Notes under the pieces: model-generated
What the model was told of the DNA's origin: nothing
What the model saw: the letters and a program-made list of their open reading frames with translations, nothing else
Database searches by the model: none
DNA from: Acidimicrobiales bacterium
GTDB taxonomy: Bacteria > Actinomycetota > Acidimicrobiia > Acidimicrobiales > Iamiaceae
DNA length: 34,052 bases
Assembly (NCBI GenBank): GCA_012513855.1
Contig: JAAZBK010000071.1
Coordinates: forward strand, 1 to 34,052
Reading direction: 5' to 3'
Translations under genes and position numbers: made by a program
Shown: positions 1 through 7,013 of the stretch, piece after piece
Layout of the letters: each line of letters starts with the position of its first letter
How positions within the stretch are numbered: the first letter of the stretch is position 1

Positions 1-501
1 GCCGGGGTCGACGTCCGGGGCCGCCAGCTCGTGCGGTCGGTGGTACGTGAGCTCGCCCACTCGGGCACCTGCGTGGTCGTCACGACCCACGACCTCGCCG
101 AGGCCGAACGCCTGGCCGATCGCGTCGTCATCATCGACCGCGGTCACCTGGTGGCCGACGGCACGCTCTCCGAGCTCACCGACGCCGGACGAGGCGACGA
201 GATCCTCTTCGGCGCCCCTGCCGGGCTCGACACCGCCGCCCTGTCGCTGGAGCTCGACGCCACGGTGAGCGAGACGCGCCCCGGCGAGTACGCCGTGGCC
301 ACCGACGCCTCCCCCGCCAACGTGGCCACGCTGACAGCGTGGCTCGCTCGCCACGATCTTCCTCTCGCCGACCTCCGGGCCGGCCGTCAGACGCTCGAGG
401 ACGTGTTCCTGCGCCTCACGGGCGACCGCGAAGACGGCGGCGCCACCGCCAGCGCCGTCCAAGCATCGGTGGGGCGACGGCGGAGAGGACGGCGTCGGTG
501 A
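1..501 (+). CDS. ABC transporter ATP-binding protein (3' part)
   Basis: The reading frame is open from the first base, so only the last 166 residues are in the window. The first residues (AGVDVRGRQL) fit the stretch just after Walker B (the D-loop region), and TTHDLAEAERLAD places the switch-loop histidine at residue 30 of the fragment. Walker A, Q-loop and signature motif must lie upstream. The remaining ~110 residues are a C-terminal extension of the kind seen in ABC-2 drug/lipid exporter ATPases. The tail is Arg/Gly-rich. The TGA stop (499-501) overlaps the GTG start of the permease gene in a GTGA, so the two are translationally coupled and presumably form one exporter. The substrate cannot be read from the sequence. 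Confidence 0.9.
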   Translation, partial: AGVDVRGRQLVRSVVRELAHSGTCVVVTTHDLAEAERLADRVVIIDRGHLVADGTLSELTDAGRGDEILFGAPAGLDTAALSLELDATVSETRPGEYAVATDASPANVATLTAWLARHDLPLADLRAGRQTLEDVFLRLTGDREDGGATASAVQASVGRRRRGRRR

Positions 502-1250
502 CCGCATTGCGAGCTCCTTCACCCGCTCACCGGGCCTGGGCCGCGCAGGCTCGCACCGAACTGGTGCTCACCCTGCGCAACGGGGAGTCCGTCCTGCTCA
601 CCCTGCTGATCCCGGTGATGCTCCTCACCTTCTTCTCGAGCGTCGACGTCCTCCCCACCGGCGTCGACGATCCGGTCGACTTCTTGTTCCCGGGGGTCCT
701 GGCGCTGGCCGTGATGTCGACCGCCATGGTGTCGGTGGCCATCGCCACCGGCTTCGAACGCCAGGCCGGGGTGCTCAAGCGCCTGGGTTCCACGCCGCTC
801 ACCCGGGCGCAGCTCCTGGCGGCCAAGACCACGGCGATGGTGGCACTCGAGATCGTGCAGGTGGCGGTGATCACCCTGGTGGCACTGCTGCTCGGCTACC
901 GGTTCCAGGGGCCTCAGATCGGCGCGGCGATCCTGGGCGCGGCGCTGGCCAGCGTGGCCTTCGCCGGACTCGGCCTCCTGATGGCCGGCACCCTCAAGGC
1001 GCTCACCACCCTCGCCCTGGCCAACGGCGTCTACCTGGTCCTGATGCTGCTGAGCGGCATGGTCATCCCGCTCGAGGAGCTCCCGGGCGCGGTCCGCACC
1101 GTGGCTCGGCTGCTGCCGTCGGGCGCGCTGGCCGAGGTCTTCCACGGCGCCCTGGGCTCGTCGGGTGTTCCCGGCCGAGCGTGGCTGGTGCTGGCGGTCT
1201 GGGCAGTGGCTGCGCCGCTGGTGGCGGCTCGCACGTTCCGCTGGGAGTGA
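498..1250 (+). CDS. ABC-2 type transporter permease
   Basis: A 250-residue integral membrane protein with about six hydrophobic segments, the usual size of an ABC-2 permease. The conserved region FERQAGVLKRLGSTPLTR (about residues 87-104) is the cytoplasmic coupling motif of this family, and LLSGMVIPLEELP lies before the last helix pair. The GTG at 498 was chosen because it overlaps the ATPase stop as GTGA; an in-frame extension upstream would run through the ATPase gene and is Arg/Pro-rich shadow sequence. It should pair with the preceding ATPase. It ends 16 bases before the convergent cytochrome oxidase operon. Closeness to haem A genes suggests, but does not show, a link to haem or respiratory-chain assembly. 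Confidence 0.9.
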   Translation: MTALRAPSPAHRAWAAQARTELVLTLRNGESVLLTLLIPVMLLTFFSSVDVLPTGVDDPVDFLFPGVLALAVMSTAMVSVAIATGFERQAGVLKRLGSTPLTRAQLLAAKTTAMVALEIVQVAVITLVALLLGYRFQGPQIGAAILGAALASVAFAGLGLLMAGTLKALTTLALANGVYLVLMLLSGMVIPLEELPGAVRTVARLLPSGALAEVFHGALGSSGVPGRAWLVLAVWAVAAPLVAARTFRWE

Positions 1251-1266
1251 CCCCGGCGGAAGGCGG

Positions 1267-1641
1267 TCAGTTCCAGCTGTGGCCGCCGGTGAAGAACTCG
1301 AAGGTGGCCAGGGTCCCGACGTACACCGCGATGGCCAGCGCCAACCCGGCGTAGAACACCCTGGTGAGCACCTTGGAGTCGAACCTGAGGTGCATGAACA
1401 CCGAGGCCACGATCACGAACTTCACGCCCATCATGATGATCAGGCCGCCGACCTCGATCAGCACCATGGCGGTGCCGTCGCCCCAGTCGCTCCACGGGAG
1501 GTAGGACCAGGCGACCTCGATGGCGGTGATGATCGCCAGGATGATGGCCGTCTTGACGAACAGGCCGTCGGTGGCACCGTGGTGCTCGTCGGCGTGGGTG
1601 TCGCCGGCCGGGGCCGGAACGGTGGTGGCGTCTGCGCTCAT
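1267..1641 (-). CDS. Cytochrome c oxidase subunit IV-type small subunit (COX4_pro-like)
   Basis: 124 residues: a hydrophilic His/Asp-rich N-terminus (about 1-25), then three membrane segments at about 30-46, 59-80 and 92-115. The pattern matches the prokaryotic subunit IV family (CyoD/CtaF/CoxD-like), with the conserved FVIVASVFMHLRFD in the middle helix region. It is the last gene of the oxidase operon, 10 bases after ctaE. The role is structural: stabilising the CuB/haem-binding core during assembly in related oxidases. The family is short and divergent, so the exact subfamily is uncertain, but size, topology and position agree. Confidence 0.85.
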   Translation of the reverse strand: MSADATTVPAPAGDTHADEHHGATDGLFVKTAIILAIITAIEVAWSYLPWSDWGDGTAMVLIEVGGLIIMMGVKFVIVASVFMHLRFDSKVLTRVFYAGLALAIAVYVGTLATFEFFTGGHSWN

Positions 1642-1651
1642 CGGGCGATCC

Positions 1652-2305
1652 TCACTTGATCAGGTAGACCACGGTGAAGATGATGATCCACACCACGTCG
1701 ACGAAGTGCCAGTACAGGCCGACTATCTCCACGGACTCGGCGTTGTCCTGCCGGATGCGGCCGCTGAGCGACAGCAGGATGCACGACAGCAACATGATGA
1801 TGCCGAGGGTGACGTGCACCCCGTGGAAGCCGGTGAGGCCGAAGAAGGCCGACCAGGCCGGGCTGTGGGTGAAGCCGTAGCCCGCGTTCAAGAACTCCTT
1901 GAACTCGTAGACCTGGCCGGAGATGAAGATGCCGCCCATGAGCGCTGTGGCCGCCAGCCAGGTGCGCAGAGCCCGGTGGTCTCCGCGCTGGATGGCCGAC
2001 ACGGCCAGCACCATGGTGAGGGAGCTCATGAGGAGCACGAACGACGAGATCGACGTGAACAAGATGTCGTACAGCTCGTGCGGGGTCTCGTTCAGGTCTC
2101 CGTAGCCTGCGCGGTTCTTGTAGAGCAGGAAGGTGGAGATGAGGCCACCGAACAGGAGGCACTCCGAGCCGAGGAACACCCACATGCCGAGCTTCTCGTT
2201 GGAGATGCCCGTGGAGGTCACGTGGCTCAGGCCGTGGGTGGCGTCGGGAACGTCGGGCGGGTCGCCGGCTGCCGCCACCACGTGGGGATCAACGATGTCA
2301 GTCAA
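1652..2305 (-). CDS. ctaE: Cytochrome c oxidase subunit III
   Basis: About 217 residues with five or more membrane helices. Family motifs include SNEKLGMWVFLGSECLLFGG near the N-terminus, TGFHGVHVTLGIIML in the middle and YWHFVDVVWIIIF near the C-terminus. Subunit III does not bind redox metals; it supports proton uptake and stability of the core. The start chosen is TTG at 2305, which has a strong Shine-Dalgarno (GAGGAGG at 2314-2320) nine bases upstream and overlaps the ctaD stop by eight bases. A GTG at 2329 would add eight residues but uses the Shine-Dalgarno region as coding sequence. The gene lies between ctaD and the subunit IV gene. Confidence 0.93.
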   Translation of the reverse strand: MTDIVDPHVVAAAGDPPDVPDATHGLSHVTSTGISNEKLGMWVFLGSECLLFGGLISTFLLYKNRAGYGDLNETPHELYDILFTSISSFVLLMSSLTMVLAVSAIQRGDHRALRTWLAATALMGGIFISGQVYEFKEFLNAGYGFTHSPAWSAFFGLTGFHGVHVTLGIIMLLSCILLSLSGRIRQDNAESVEIVGLYWHFVDVVWIIIFTVVYLIK

Positions 2306-4301
2306 CGAGCGCAGCCTCCTCGGAAGCACCGGCCTCGGCTTCAGCCGGGCTGTCGTCGGCGGTGGGATGGTGGTCGTCGTGCGGGCCGTGCTCGCCCTCG
2401 GGATCGACCGAGGGCTCCACGACCCAGCCCCACAGGGCGGAGACGATGGCGATTCCGCCGATCACGCAGAGCCACATGTTGAAGATCAGGCCCCAAGCCA
2501 CGAAGGGGAAGCCGGCGGCCAGCACGAACGGCCAGTAGGAGGGCGAGGGCAGGTGCACGTCGGTGGCCGAACCGTCCTGGGAGACGTCCTCGGTGGCGGC
2601 GATGCGCACCAGGCGACCGTTCTCGTCCTCGTCGTACTTGCGGTGCCAGAAGTCGTCGAGCGCGTGGACGGTGGGGGTGACGTCGAAGTTGTGCGCCGGC
2701 GTGGGGCACGGGACCATCCACTCCAGGCTGCGCGAATCCCACGGGTCACCCGAGAGGGCCACGGCGTCGACCTTGGACTGGCGGTAGCTCCTCCAGATGA
2801 TCCAGAAGAAGTACAGGAACGACGCCGCGATCATGAACGCACCGATGGTGGCCACCAGGTTCCAGAAGTTGAACCCGTAGCCGGTGCGGTAGGTGTAGGT
2901 GCGGCGGGGCATGCCCTGGAGGCCGAGGATGTGCATCGGCCCGAAGGTGAGGTTGAAGCCCACCAGCAGGATCCAGAAGTTGATCCTGCCGTGGTAGTCG
3001 CTCAGCTTGAAGCCGAACACCTTCGGCCACCAGAAGTACCAGCCGCCCACGAAGCCGAACAGGGCGCCACCGAAGAGCACGTAGTGGAAGTGGGCGACGA
3101 TGTAGTACGTGTCGGTCTGCTGGGTGTCGGCGGGCGACACGGCGTGGGTGACGCCCGACAGACCGCCGATGGTGAACATGGTGACCAGGCCGATCGAGTA
3201 CAGCATCGGGGCCGTGAACTTCAGCTTGCCGCCCCACATGGTGGCCAGCCAGTTGAGGATCTTCACGCCGGTGGGCACCGCGATGAACATCGTGGCCACC
3301 GAGAAGGCGGCCACCGAGATCGGGCCGATGCCCGAGGCGAACATGTGGTGGGCCCACACGCCCCAGCCCATGAAGCCGATGGCGATGCCGGAGAAGACCA
3401 TGAACGGGTAGCCGAAGATGGGCTTGCGGGCGAAGACCGGGATGATCTCCGAGACGATGCCGAAGGCCGGGAGGATCATGATGTAGACCTCGGGGTGCCC
3501 GAAGATCCAGAACAGGTGCTCCCACAGGAGCGGGTCTGCGCCCATGCTCACGTCGAAGAAGCGGGCCCCGAACAGGCGGTCGAACAGCAGCAGGAACTGC
3601 GCCGACGTGAGCACCGGGATGGCGAACAGCAGCAGGAACTGCGTGACGAACGACATCCAGGTGAACACCGGCATGCGCATGAGCGTCATGCCCGGTGCCC
3701 GCATGTTCAAGACGGTGGTGATGAGGTTCACCGCACCGACCAGAGACGAGATGCCCGTGAAGATCAGGCCCAGGTTCCAGAAGTCGATGCCGTGCGACGG
3801 CGAGAAGATCACGCCGTTGTTGGGTGCGTAGTTGAACCAGCCGCCGTCGGCGCCGCCGCCCAGGAACCAGGCAGAGTTCAAGATGACGCCGCCGAAGAGG
3901 AACGACCAGAACGACAGGGCGTTCAACCGAGGGAACGCCACGTCGCGCGCACCGATCTGGAGCGGGATCAGGTAGTTCATGAAGGCCGCACCGATGGGCA
4001 TCACCGCCAGGAAGATCATGGTGGTGCCGTGCATGGTGAAGACCTGGTTGTACAGGTCGGCGCTCAGCAGCTTGCCCTCCGGCGCCGCCAGCTGGGCGCG
4101 GATCAGGAGCGCCTCGACGCCGCCGATCAGGAAGAAGAACAGCGCGGCGGCGCCGTACATGATGCCGATTCGCTTGTGGTCGACCGTGGTTACCCAGCCG
4201 CGCCAGCCCGGTGTGTTGCGTGGCCGGGCGAATACGCCCATGGGCCGTGCCGGTGCTTCGGTGCCGGTTCCCAGGGCGAGGGTGCCGTCAGTTGATGCCA
4301 T
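2298..4301 (-). CDS. ctaD: Cytochrome c oxidase subunit I, A1-type
   Basis: The catalytic subunit of the terminal oxidase, 667 residues with 12 core helices. All cofactor ligands are visible: H91 and H406 for haem a, H404 for haem a3, and H269, H318 and H319 for CuB, with Y273 placed for the His-Tyr cross-link in FGHPEVY. D-channel D120 and N127, E271 and K-channel K347 are present, so this is an A1-type proton pump. After the usual core it carries about 150 extra residues: DPWDSRSLEW, a loop, two more hydrophobic segments (about 590-627) and a His/Asp/Glu-rich tail. ATG 4301 has AGGAG overlapping the ctaC stop, 13 bases away, indicating coupling. It partners CtaC, CtaE and subunit IV. Confidence 0.97.
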   Translation of the reverse strand: MASTDGTLALGTGTEAPARPMGVFARPRNTPGWRGWVTTVDHKRIGIMYGAAALFFFLIGGVEALLIRAQLAAPEGKLLSADLYNQVFTMHGTTMIFLAVMPIGAAFMNYLIPLQIGARDVAFPRLNALSFWSFLFGGVILNSAWFLGGGADGGWFNYAPNNGVIFSPSHGIDFWNLGLIFTGISSLVGAVNLITTVLNMRAPGMTLMRMPVFTWMSFVTQFLLLFAIPVLTSAQFLLLFDRLFGARFFDVSMGADPLLWEHLFWIFGHPEVYIMILPAFGIVSEIIPVFARKPIFGYPFMVFSGIAIGFMGWGVWAHHMFASGIGPISVAAFSVATMFIAVPTGVKILNWLATMWGGKLKFTAPMLYSIGLVTMFTIGGLSGVTHAVSPADTQQTDTYYIVAHFHYVLFGGALFGFVGGWYFWWPKVFGFKLSDYHGRINFWILLVGFNLTFGPMHILGLQGMPRRTYTYRTGYGFNFWNLVATIGAFMIAASFLYFFWIIWRSYRQSKVDAVALSGDPWDSRSLEWMVPCPTPAHNFDVTPTVHALDDFWHRKYDEDENGRLVRIAATEDVSQDGSATDVHLPSPSYWPFVLAAGFPFVAWGLIFNMWLCVIGGIAIVSALWGWVVEPSVDPEGEHGPHDDHHPTADDSPAEAEAGASEEAALVD

Positions 4302-4314
4302 GACGTGCTCGCTC

Positions 4315-5541
4315 CTACTTCAGGGTGATCAGGTAGGCGACCAGCTGATCGATCTGGTCTTCGGAGAGGTTGAAGTTGGGCATGCCGCGGCTCTCCGGGG
4401 TCATGCTCTCCCCCGCGTACATGGCCTTCATCTCAGGTGCGTTGCGCAGCCAGGCCTCGAGGTCGGTGCGGTTGAGGCACTTCTCGATGCCCTCCTCGGT
4501 GGAGGCCCAGGTGTGGCCGAGGGCGTTGCACTCGTCGGTGTCCTTGCGGAGGTCGAACATGGCACCCGCGAAGGTCGAACGGCTCATGAAGTGGGTGAGG
4601 TCCGGTGCTGCTCCGGCCACCTGGTTGATGAGGTCGGGGTAGTCGAACTCGGCGGTGGCCGTGGAGGGGCTGGCGTCGCCGTCGACCGAGGCGGGATCGG
4701 TCATGCCCCGAACGTGGTGGCAGCTGGTGCAGGTGCTGGCGAAGGTCGACCAGCCCTGGATGGCCGCCTCGTCCTGGGGGTTGACCACGGGAGCCATCTG
4801 GGCCTCGACCCAGGCATCGAACTCCTCGGGGGTCACCGACACGACCTTGATGCGCATCTCGGCGTGGGAGAGGCCGCAGAACTCGGTGCACTGACCGATG
4901 TACTCACCCGTCTCGTCCGTGTGGATGGTGAGGGGGTGGATGCGGCCGGGCACCGCGTCCTTCTTGCCGTGGAGGCGGGGCGCCCACCAGGAGTGGATGA
5001 CGTCGCGGGACTGGATCTTGAGTGCGATGTCGCGGCCCGTGGGCACCACCATGTCGTTGGCGGTGATGATCTCGTCGGCCACACCGTCGTTGTCGATGTC
5101 GTAGCGGTACTCCCACCACCACTGCTGGCCGATCACCTCGACGGTGATGGCGTCGTCGGCCGGCTTCTTGGCGAGGTCGAAGATCGTGATGACGGTGAAG
5201 ATGCCCACCACGCCCAGCACGAGGGCCGGCAGGATCGTCCAGCCGATCTCGAGCTTGAAGTTGCCGTGGACCTGCTCGGGGAACTCGGCGAAGTCCTCGT
5301 CGTCCTTGGCCCGGAACCTCCAGCCCACGTAGATGGCACCGAAGAGGACCAGGAAGAACACGATGCCGGCGACGGCGAACACCGGCATGATCAGGTTGTA
5401 GATGGTGCGGGCCTGCGGCGACTCGGGCTGGAGCGAGTCCTGCGGGGCGTTGTCGCCCGACGCGCAGCTGGCCAGGAACAGGACGGCGCCGACCGCCAGC
5501 GGGATCACCCGCGCGGTGGTCGAACGGGCACGACCGGTCAT
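4315..5541 (-). CDS. ctaC: Cytochrome c oxidase subunit II with fused cytochrome c (caa3 type)
   Basis: 408 residues. A lipoprotein signal ends in LASC with lipidated C26, followed by two helices (about 52-73 and 100-122). The exported CuA domain has H183, C218, E220, C222, H226 and M229 (QCTEFCGLSHAEM). A C-terminal cytochrome c domain follows, with CTSCH (C271, C274, H275) and probable axial M387 (GMPNF). This subunit receives electrons and passes them to CtaD. The fusion is typical of caa3 oxidases. Between the haem motif and M387 is an insertion of about 25 residues with a cysteine pair (C338, C355). ATG 5541 was chosen for its GAGGAGGA Shine-Dalgarno and for the clean signal peptide; an ATG at 5562 is weaker. 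Confidence 0.96.
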   Translation of the reverse strand: MTGRARSTTARVIPLAVGAVLFLASCASGDNAPQDSLQPESPQARTIYNLIMPVFAVAGIVFFLVLFGAIYVGWRFRAKDDEDFAEFPEQVHGNFKLEIGWTILPALVLGVVGIFTVITIFDLAKKPADDAITVEVIGQQWWWEYRYDIDNDGVADEIITANDMVVPTGRDIALKIQSRDVIHSWWAPRLHGKKDAVPGRIHPLTIHTDETGEYIGQCTEFCGLSHAEMRIKVVSVTPEEFDAWVEAQMAPVVNPQDEAAIQGWSTFASTCTSCHHVRGMTDPASVDGDASPSTATAEFDYPDLINQVAGAAPDLTHFMSRSTFAGAMFDLRKDTDECNALGHTWASTEEGIEKCLNRTDLEAWLRNAPEMKAMYAGESMTPESRGMPNFNLSEDQIDQLVAYLITLK

Positions 5542-5563
5542 GCTTCCTCCTCGGCTGGTCATG

Positions 5564-6412
5564 TCAGTTGGCCGCCTGGATCGGGATGTCGATGGAGATC
5601 GGCACGAGGCCTTCCTCTGTCTCGTGTTCGGTCTCGTGCTCGGTGTCGTGACCGCCCTCGTGCTCGCGCTCGCCGGCGATGGCGGCAGCCACGCCACCAC
5701 CCAGCAGGGCGACGGCTCCGATCAGGAGCATCCCGGCGATGGCCGACTGCGACAGCTGGGGCCGGCTGACCACCAGGTAGGCCAGGACCAAGATGATGGC
5801 CGGTACCAGGCCGAACACGACGTAGGACCCTTCCTTGGGGAGGGCGAGCAGGATGCGAGAGACCGCCAGGACCAGACCGGCCACGCCGAGAGCGGCCAGA
5901 CCGGGCACCTCCACCGGGCCCAGGAAGCGATCGCGGATGCTCTGGTTGACCTCGGGATCGCCCGTGGCCCGGTCGGCCCAGGCCCGGACCGCCCACTCGA
6001 TGCCGGTCACGGCGAGCCCGACGCAACCGAGGAAGAACATGGTGGAGCCGATGCCGAGGCCGAGCACCACCGCACCGAGGGAGAACGCACCGATGACCGG
6101 CCAGTAGTTGGCACGCACCGGAGCGGGCACCTCGGGCACCGTCTCGAGACCCAGCACCTGGGCCGAGGCCTCGGGATCGGCGTCTCGGAGCGCCGAGAGG
6201 AAGATCCCACCGAACAGGGCCGCAGCCGACAGGCCCACCAGCACCGAGTAGCCCATGTGGTCGCCCACGTAGCCCTTGTAGCCACCGGTGATCGGCCCGA
6301 GGATGGAATCCATCCCGAGCGCGTTGTCGCCGGTGGCCGCCGCGTAGACGATGGCCGCTACGAAGCCGAAGGCCGAGAGGCCGAAGAGGAACCTTGATCC
6401 GGTCTTGAACAT
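5564..6412 (-). CDS. CtaF-like multi-helix membrane protein of the oxidase operon
   Basis: 282 residues with about seven hydrophobic segments and a C-terminal His/Glu-rich stretch (REHEGGHDTEHETEHETEE). The first ~150 residues follow the layout of actinobacterial CtaF (Cyt_c_ox_IV, PF12270): a short N-terminus into helix 1 (RFLFGLSAFGFVAAIVY), a second helix pair, then an ANYWP motif entering helix 3, comparable to SWWP in mycobacterial CtaF. The last ~130 residues with about three more helices have no counterpart in CtaF, which is about 140 residues. The gene lies seven bases after the subunit III-like gene and 22 before ctaC. Assignment to CtaF is by pattern only. It could be an accessory or assembly subunit of either subunit I. 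Confidence 0.6.
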   Translation of the reverse strand: MFKTGSRFLFGLSAFGFVAAIVYAAATGDNALGMDSILGPITGGYKGYVGDHMGYSVLVGLSAAALFGGIFLSALRDADPEASAQVLGLETVPEVPAPVRANYWPVIGAFSLGAVVLGLGIGSTMFFLGCVGLAVTGIEWAVRAWADRATGDPEVNQSIRDRFLGPVEVPGLAALGVAGLVLAVSRILLALPKEGSYVVFGLVPAIILVLAYLVVSRPQLSQSAIAGMLLIGAVALLGGGVAAAIAGEREHEGGHDTEHETEHETEEGLVPISIDIPIQAAN

Positions 6413-6419
6413 TCGATCC

Positions 6420-7013
6420 CTACTTGACGATGTAGATCGCGTACCAGATGACTGCGTGCACGGCGATGGTCACGTACCAGAACAGAGCGGCGGCGACGAG
6501 GCCCTCACGGTCGCGCCCGGAGTACTCGCCGCCGAGGGTGCGGAACACCATGACCGCGGCGTAGACCATGGCGAACCCGAGCATGGCGATGTGGGCCCCG
6601 GTGATGGTGTAGATCAGCGCGCCGGGCGTGGAGGCCACCGGCAGGTCGATCTGTGAGTACAGGAACGACGTGGCGTTGATGACGGCTGCACCCAGCAGGA
6701 TCGAGAGCGCCAGCGCCAGGTAGGCCATCTGGCGGTCGTTGCGGCCCACCGACTCCACGGCCCACCAGATCGACACACCCGAGATCAACATGGTGGCGAA
6801 CGCCATGTTCCCCGGCGTGAGCGGGATGTTGCTGCCGTCGGGAAGCCACGTCCCCCCAGCGGACACGACGGCCGACCGCTCCGAGACGTAGAGACCGATC
6901 ATCCAGGCGAACGCCATGAAGGTGGCGGCCGAAGCCAGTGCGGTGCCCACGAGCAGGACCCGGGGACGGGCCGGCGGAGCGGCGGGCGGTAGGACGAGAG
7001 CAGCCGAGGTCAT
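6420..7013 (-). CDS. Cytochrome oxidase subunit III-like protein (second copy)
   Basis: 197 residues with five hydrophobic segments after a Pro/Ala-rich N-terminus. The fold signature is that of subunit III: PGNMAFATMLISGVSIWWAV near helix 2, TGAHIAMLGFAMVY where CtaE has TGFHGVHVTLG, and FWYVTIAVHAVIW where CtaE has YWHFVDVVW. The His in that last motif is replaced by Tyr. ATG 7013 overlaps the stop of the upstream subunit I-like gene as TGATG, so the two are tightly coupled and probably form a pair. This is a diverged paralogue of the ctaE product encoded 4 kb downstream in the same operon. It may also associate with the CtaF-like protein. Confidence 0.85.
   Translation of the reverse strand: MTSAALVLPPAAPPARPRVLLVGTALASAATFMAFAWMIGLYVSERSAVVSAGGTWLPDGSNIPLTPGNMAFATMLISGVSIWWAVESVGRNDRQMAYLALALSILLGAAVINATSFLYSQIDLPVASTPGALIYTITGAHIAMLGFAMVYAAVMVFRTLGGEYSGRDREGLVAAALFWYVTIAVHAVIWYAIYIVK

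Noticed and set aside
2133-4295. A long plus-strand reading frame (over 700 codons) opposite ctaD and ctaE
   Set aside because: It is an antisense shadow of high-GC coding DNA: Asp/Glu/His/Gln-rich without domains, with no start signal, while the opposite strand encodes a complete oxidase subunit.
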